Assembly: GCA_021793335.1 (NCBI GenBank)
Contig: JAJYSW010000154.1
Location: 1 to 7,897 of the forward strand
DNA: 7,897 bases
Origin: Actinomycetes bacterium
GTDB taxonomy: Bacteria; Actinomycetota; Actinomycetes; Mycobacteriales; Micromonosporaceae
Reading direction: 5' to 3'
Under the pieces are notes generated by a model. It was not told the origin of the DNA and searched no databases. It saw nothing but the letters and a program-made list of their open reading frames with translations. Position numbers and translations under genes: made by a program. Each line of letters opens with the position of its first letter. Position 1 is the first letter of the stretch. This document shows positions 4,895 to 7,897 of this stretch, in pieces.

Positions 4895-6187
4895 TCAGAT
4901 CCCGAGGATCCGTTTTTTGTGCTCGTTCGCTGTCGATTTCGCGCACCCGATCGCGAGCCCGAACTGGGACGCGGACGGCGGGATCGAGCATTCGGCCCAA
5001 ACGATTTTGGCGCGCTCCTCGATCGGCAGCCGCTCCCATTCGGGGCCACGGGCAGCGGCAGGCGGCAGGTCGGACGGGTGTTTCTTTCCGGGCATCTCGA
5101 TACTGGCCGCAGGCTCCGGCAGTGGCGTGGGCTCTGGGCGTTCGACCGGTTTCGGGGCCGGTTTGGGCGACGCCGTCGCGGGCGGCTTGGCGGGCTTCGG
5201 AGCCCGGGGCGCGGGGACCGCATAGACAGCGGACGGAGCGGTCAGCTCGACGGCCCGGTAGATCACGTCGAGCCGCTCAGAAAGTTCGGTGAGGGTCTCC
5301 ATCGTCCACTGGCCGCGGGCCTGGAGGCCGAGGATCAGCCGGCGCTGCTTGCTCCGCAGCTTCGCCGCCTCCTCATCGTCGACCGTGTGGATCTGGTGGG
5401 AGACATCGACGAGCTGCGTCATGCGCTTCTCCCTGTACTGCTCGGTCGCGTCCGCGCTCGTGGGCGGGACCCACCCGAACCGGACCGCGATCGACGTGCA
5501 AGCGCGCCCGAACGCGGCGAATCCGGCCTTGACGCGGTCGATCCAGTGCTTCGCGGCCGTAGTGACCCGCTGGTCCTCAACGTCGGCGCTGAGGGCCAGC
5601 TCCCACATGCTGGTGGCGACGAAAGGCACGATGAACCGGAGGAACTGCTCCCCCCCGGTGGCCTCGAACGCGGCCAGGACGCCGATGACGGTCGCCAGTG
5701 CCCACACGAAGAGGTCGTTGATGCCTCGTAGGCGGATGGCCTGGACCTTCTCGTCCAGGTCGGCCGTGTTCTCATCCTGGTCGGACAGTTTCTGGCGGTC
5801 GGCGATGAGTTCGTCCTTGCGGGCCTGGCGGAGCAAGCGGATGTGGCGCGCGCGCAGGGCCACGGCGATGAGGCAGATTTCAAAAACTGCGCAGAACGCG
5901 ATGCGGGCGGCTCCGTCCATGCGGACGGCCTCGGAGCCGAAAAATTCCCACATCCCCTCGACCGATAGGGCGAGGACGAGGCCGGCTCCGATGACGGTGG
6001 CGATCATGTCGGGGCGAAGGGAGCGGCGGCCGGGGCGCGCGATGGCGTGCCGGATGGCGCGGGAGAGCTTGAATCCGATCTGGCCGGTGAGGATCACGGC
6101 GGCGAATGCGGCACCGAGGATCACGGCCTGGCTGATGTCGTCGATCTGCACGCCGGTGAGCTGCTCAAGTAGGGTGGTATCAGCCAT
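4895..6187 (-). CDS. Spd/DUF2637-like multi-pass membrane protein with C-terminal HTH
   Basis: Protein of 430 aa, first gene of the putative transfer operon. Hydrophobic segments are at about 18-40, 60-80, 93-112, 157-175 and 183-200, with a charged, probably coiled segment (115-155) between the third and fourth. A helical region (205-320) and a Pro/Lys/Ala-rich linker (322-360) lead to a C-terminal helix-turn-helix (about 386-428, EERAKIVWAE to ASQFGLAIGCAKSTANEHKK). The layout fits the DUF2637-type or Spd (plasmid spread) membrane proteins next to traB in actinomycete plasmids, where they are thought to help DNA cross septa within the recipient mycelium. ATG 6187 has GAAGGA about ten bases upstream, and a promoter lies about 80 bp upstream. 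The next gene starts 3 or 27 bases after the stop. The family assignment is from layout, not from a search. Confidence 0.8.
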   Translation of the reverse strand: MADTTLLEQLTGVQIDDISQAVILGAAFAAVILTGQIGFKLSRAIRHAIARPGRRSLRPDMIATVIGAGLVLALSVEGMWEFFGSEAVRMDGAARIAFCAVFEICLIAVALRARHIRLLRQARKDELIADRQKLSDQDENTADLDEKVQAIRLRGINDLFVWALATVIGVLAAFEATGGEQFLRFIVPFVATSMWELALSADVEDQRVTTAAKHWIDRVKAGFAAFGRACTSIAVRFGWVPPTSADATEQYREKRMTQLVDVSHQIHTVDDEEAAKLRSKQRRLILGLQARGQWTMETLTELSERLDVIYRAVELTAPSAVYAVPAPRAPKPAKPPATASPKPAPKPVERPEPTPLPEPAASIEMPGKKHPSDLPPAAARGPEWERLPIEERAKIVWAECSIPPSASQFGLAIGCAKSTANEHKKRILGI

Positions 6188-6267
6188 CGGGTCCGTTCCT
6201 TCGGTGGTCAGAGGGCCTCGACTGGAGTCGCATTCCGGTCGAGGCCGTCGTCGTCAGTGCGCACCCC

Positions 6268-6296
6268 ATTGTATGTTGTGGTTCCCATCATTCCAA
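6268..6296 (-). promoter_or_regulatory. Sigma70-like promoter of the transfer operon
   Basis: On the minus strand TTGGAA (6296-6291) and TACAAT (6273-6268) are separated by exactly 17 bp, a near-consensus housekeeping promoter in an AT-richer patch. Transcription would start near 6261 and leave a leader of about 70 bases before the ATG at 6187. The short inverted repeat TCATT-CC-AATGA (6288-6299) covers the -35 box and may be an operator. Confidence 0.7.
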
Positions 6297-6327
6297 TGAG
6301 GGATGGCACAATAACGCCACGGCGTCA

Positions 6328-6343
6328 TGTCAGGTTCCTGACA
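6328..6343. promoter_or_regulatory. 16-bp palindrome TGTCAGGTTCCTGACA, candidate operator
   Basis: Seven-base arms TGTCAGG and CCTGACA flank a TT centre. It lies about 30 bp upstream of the -35 box of the transfer promoter and just outside the terminator of the NUDIX gene. The size and symmetry suit a dimeric repressor or activator site. Which protein binds is unknown. Confidence 0.5.
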
Positions 6344-6348
6344 CGCGG

Positions 6349-6376
6349 ACGCCCCGCCCATGCCTGGGCGGGGCGT
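6349..6376 (-). terminator. Terminator hairpin after the NUDIX gene
   Basis: ACGCCCCGCCCA (6349-6360) and TGGGCGGGGCGT (6365-6376) form a perfect 12-bp G/C-rich stem with a four-base TGCC loop. It starts 11 bases after the TGA stop of the NUDIX gene. No T-run follows. Confidence 0.8.
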
Positions 6377-6387
6377 TCATACTCGCG

Positions 6388-7014
6388 TCAGATGATTGAT
6401 ACGGCGTCGAGCTCGAATCGGAGCAGGTCGACGTGGGCGGGGAAGACACGGCTCCCCCGGGCCTCGACGGCGGCGGCCAAGGCGGCATAGGTGCCAGCGG
6501 GGAGCCATTCGGCGCGGGCGGCGTCGTCGCGGCCGTCGACAGCCGGGGGCGTGTCGGTGTGCAGGACCGCGACGGAGGGGACGGTGACCACCCAGGCGCC
6601 CCGTCCGGCCCGCGGGTCGGGGACGTACCGCCGCGGCCGCGACACGAACAGGGCCGGGGAGAGGTCCAGGCCGGTTTCCTCAGCCAGTTCGCGCCCGGCA
6701 GCGGCCTCGTGGGTCTCGCCGGCGTCGAGCATCCCGCCCGGCAGCGCCCACCCGTGCCCGTCGGCACGTTCGACCATGAGGATGCGGCGGGCCCCGGTCG
6801 GGTCGATGGCGGTCACGATGGCGTCGGCGGCGACGGCTTCGCCCCAGTGCCACAGGTCCCCGCGTCCGGCCGGGAGGTCTGGCTCGCGCGGGTTGACGGG
6901 GAGCCCAGCGGCATCGAGGCCGAAGGGGATGAGAGCACGGGCCTGCCGCGCCTGCCAGTCGATCGCATGCGGGTCGGTGGCGTCGGGGCCATCCTGAACG
7001 GTGACGTTGTACAT
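6388..7014 (-). CDS. NUDIX hydrolase, possible Pif-like transfer-immunity factor
   Basis: Protein of 208 aa with a perfect NUDIX box, G-x5-E-x7-R-E-L-A-E-E-T-G-L, at residues 94-116 (G94, E100, R108, E109, E112, E113, G115). Such enzymes cleave nucleoside diphosphates linked to another moiety using Mg2+ held by the box glutamates. The N-terminal part (about 25-60, ALIPFGLDAAGLPVN then GDLWHWGEAV) precedes the fold and may set the substrate, which cannot be told from sequence. ATG 7014 has GAGAGGA about eight bases upstream; an upstream extension to 7203 is a shadow frame. Hairpins on both sides suggest its own transcript. Known from the literature: in the AICE pSAM2 the NUDIX protein Pif blocks transfer between cells that already carry the element. 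A similar role here is inferred from context; a housekeeping MutT-like or ADP-ribose pyrophosphatase role is the alternative. Confidence 0.9.
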   Translation of the reverse strand: MYNVTVQDGPDATDPHAIDWQARQARALIPFGLDAAGLPVNPREPDLPAGRGDLWHWGEAVAADAIVTAIDPTGARRILMVERADGHGWALPGGMLDAGETHEAAAGRELAEETGLDLSPALFVSRPRRYVPDPRAGRGAWVVTVPSVAVLHTDTPPAVDGRDDAARAEWLPAGTYAALAAAVEARGSRVFPAHVDLLRFELDAVSII

Positions 7015-7075
7015 GGTGTGTTCCTCTCGGGTGTGGCTTGGCATCGTCAGCGGGTCGGGAGCCACCCGGGCCCGG

Positions 7076-7102
7076 ACGCGGGCCCCGTTGCCGGGGCCGC
7101 GT
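7076..7102 (-). terminator. Terminator hairpin after the 61-aa gene
   Basis: ACGCG-GCCCCG (7076-7087, one bulged G) pairs with CGGGGC-CGCGT (7092-7102) around a TTGC loop. It starts seven bases after the TAG stop at 7109, so it probably ends the small-gene unit and separates it from the NUDIX gene. Confidence 0.65.
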
Positions 7103-7108
7103 TTCGCC

Positions 7109-7294
7109 CTAGTTGCTCTTGAGCTGCTGGAACCAGGAGACCCGCGTCTCGGCGGACTCCACGGCCGCGTTGCGACGCAGGTACTCGGCGTCTTCACGGC
7201 CACCCTTGGGCGTGTACGAGTTCAGGCGCTTTTTCGCGTCCTGGTAGGCGCGGTTCGCGGCCTGGCGCTCAGAGCGGTTCTTGATGCGTTTCAT
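7109..7294 (-). CDS. 61-aa basic helical protein, unknown function
   Basis: A 61-aa protein starting MKRIKNRSERQAANRAYQDA and ending WFQQLKSN. It is rich in Lys, Arg, Ala and Glu and looks like two helices (about 5-28 and 34-58) joined by a S-Y-T-P-K-G-G turn. It has no membrane segment or cysteine. I do not recognise the family. ATG 7294 has a modest AAAGAGA leader. Support comes from residue composition typical of a real protein, a terminator immediately after the stop, and a gap otherwise empty of genes. It may be a small DNA- or RNA-binding protein (inference from charge only). Confidence 0.65.
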   Translation of the reverse strand: MKRIKNRSERQAANRAYQDAKKRLNSYTPKGGREDAEYLRRNAAVESAETRVSWFQQLKSN

Positions 7295-7338
7295 GCGGGT
7301 AGTCTCTTTCTGTCCGGATCTTGCTGGGATTTTGGATG

Positions 7339-7373
7339 GCGGCCCGGCCGAGGTGCTAGCTCAGCTGGGCCGC
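7339..7373. other. Intergenic hairpin, terminator or processing site
   Basis: GCGGCCCGGC (7339-7348) pairs with GCTGGGCCGC (7364-7373), ten pairs with one G-T wobble and a 15-base loop that holds the GCTAGC palindrome. It lies between the 106-aa gene (stop at 7381) and the 61-aa gene (start at 7294), so it may partly stop or stabilise the minus-strand transcript. Confidence 0.45.
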
Positions 7374-7380
7374 TTGGTGC

Positions 7381-7701
7381 TCACTGGTGGGATCGGGCCT
7401 GGTCGGCCTGGGTGCGGATCTGGTCGGCCATCTCCAGCCATGCCGGGTCGGCGTGGCTGTAGACGAGGCGGTCGGTCTGGGCTTCGGCGAGCATCCACAG
7501 CGCGGTCGAGGCGATGTCGCCAGCGGCGGCGGCGAAGGTGTCGTTGCTCTCGCCTGCGGCGAAGCGGTCGAGCCGGTCCAGGCCCTCGCGCAGGGCCTGG
7601 GCGTAGCGGCTGGCCTGGCCGCGCTGCCAGTACGCCAGGCGCTCGGCCTCGGTCATGGCCTCGTAGGCGGTGCCGCTGGCGGGGAGGTCGGTGTTGGTCA
7701 T
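7381..7701 (-). CDS. 106-aa soluble helical protein, unknown function
   Basis: A 106-aa, Ala- and acid-rich protein starting MTNTDLPASG and ending TQADQARSHQ. It is likely all-helical, with segments at about 12-50, 55-80 and 86-104; there is no signal peptide or membrane helix and no family I recognise. ATG 7701 is preceded by GAAGGA about eight bases upstream. The frame continues to 7890, but that part is out of character (Arg/Ser/Pro-rich) and is crossed by the 22-aa ORF in another frame, so I exclude it. It sits third in a series of small minus-strand genes. Small orphan proteins like this are common in actinomycete mobile elements. Confidence 0.75.
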   Translation of the reverse strand: MTNTDLPASGTAYEAMTEAERLAYWQRGQASRYAQALREGLDRLDRFAAGESNDTFAAAAGDIASTALWMLAEAQTDRLVYSHADPAWLEMADQIRTQADQARSHQ

Positions 7702-7736
7702 ATGGGTGTCCTTCCGGATCGATCGGATTGCGGGTG

Positions 7737-7805
7737 TCAGGCCGCGGCGTAGTAGGTGCTGCGGGCGGCCTTCATCAGGCGGGTCAGGTCGGGATCGACG
7801 GTCAT
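7737..7805 (-). CDS. 22-aa small ORF with good ribosome-binding site
   Basis: ATG 7805 to TGA 7737 encodes MTVDPDLTRLMKAARSTYYA followed by two more alanines. GAAGGGG lies about nine bases before the ATG, as strong as for the neighbouring genes. It fills the gap between the 106-aa gene and the gene at the window edge, with 35 bp to the next start. Its size means it could be a translated small protein, a leader peptide that couples translation, or chance. Confidence 0.45.
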   Translation of the reverse strand: MTVDPDLTRLMKAARSTYYAAA

Positions 7806-7840
7806 GGTCGTGTTTCCCCTTCGGGTTGGTTCGGGTAGCG

Positions 7841-7897
7841 CTAGAAATCGCCGTAGGCGACCTGGAGGCACGTGAGGCCCAGGTCCTCACGCCACAT
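7841..7897 (-). CDS. 18-codon ORF or gene end at the window edge (partial)
   Basis: The last 57 bases read on the minus strand as MWREDLGLTCLQVAYGDF followed by TAG. The ATG coincides with the window edge, so it may be an internal Met of a larger gene that continues to the right. There are 35 bp to the next ORF, in line with one transcript. Nothing about its function can be said. Confidence 0.4.
   Translation of the reverse strand: MWREDLGLTCLQVAYGDF

Noticed and set aside
4349..5731. Long plus-strand open frames opposite the Spd-like and V-R-P genes
   Set aside because: They mirror the minus-strand genes, have low-complexity composition and no ribosome-binding site; such antisense frames are usual in high-GC DNA.
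7015..7203. N-terminal extension of the NUDIX gene
   Set aside because: It is Arg/Ser/Pro-rich, crosses the terminator of the 61-aa gene, and a good ribosome-binding site precedes the ATG at 7014.
7355..7372. TAGCTCAGCTGG, which matches a tRNA D-arm box
   Set aside because: The D-stem has no partner strand, and no anticodon or T-arm follows; the bases are explained by the hairpin at 7339-7373.

Overview
The window is high-GC DNA with actinobacterial character: G/C-ending codons, GTG starts, Shine-Dalgarno-led start/stop overlaps. It looks like part of an actinomycete integrative and conjugative element (AICE) or an integrated conjugative plasmid, of the Streptomyces TraB/Spd type that moves double-stranded DNA with a single FtsK-like translocase. 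All complete genes lie on the minus strand, so transcription runs from high to low coordinates. No replication initiator or excisionase is visible. An integrase is not visible either, unless the few codons at the left edge are its end.

Right part (7897 to 6349): a chain of small minus-strand genes (an 18-codon fragment at the edge, a 22-aa ORF, a 106-aa protein, a 61-aa basic protein), then a NUDIX hydrolase. Hairpins follow the 61-aa and NUDIX genes. By context the NUDIX protein is a candidate relative of Pif, the NUDIX transfer-immunity factor of pSAM2.

Middle part (6343 to 681): a 16-bp palindrome and a sigma70-like promoter head what looks like the transfer operon. The order is a five-helix membrane protein with a C-terminal helix-turn-helix (Spd/DUF2637-like), a V-R-P-repeat protein with two C-terminal membrane helices, an intergenic control region with TGTCC direct repeats every 12 bp, a protein with N-terminal membrane helices and a long R-T-G-rich basic region, the TraB/FtsK-like translocase, and a 50-aa protein that copies the translocase linker. 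The last three starts and stops overlap or nearly touch, and a perfect 11-bp hairpin closes the unit.

Left part (677 to 1): an XRE-type regulator, a tRNA 3'-end-like fragment (possible attachment site), a strong hairpin, and the possible end of a convergent plus-strand gene.

The most unusual signal is a set of 18 CGTACG-centred palindromes (13 are perfect CCGTACGG) packed into about 1.1 kb, inside two adjacent coding regions and apparently nowhere else in the window. The two genes read the motif in different frames (Arg-Thr against Val-Arg, with one Pro-Tyr copy). All 8 Val-Arg pairs use the GTA CGG codons, although GTA is a rare Val codon in such genomes. This suggests selection on the DNA itself, for example a transfer locus or loading site for the translocase, written inside the disordered parts of two transfer proteins.
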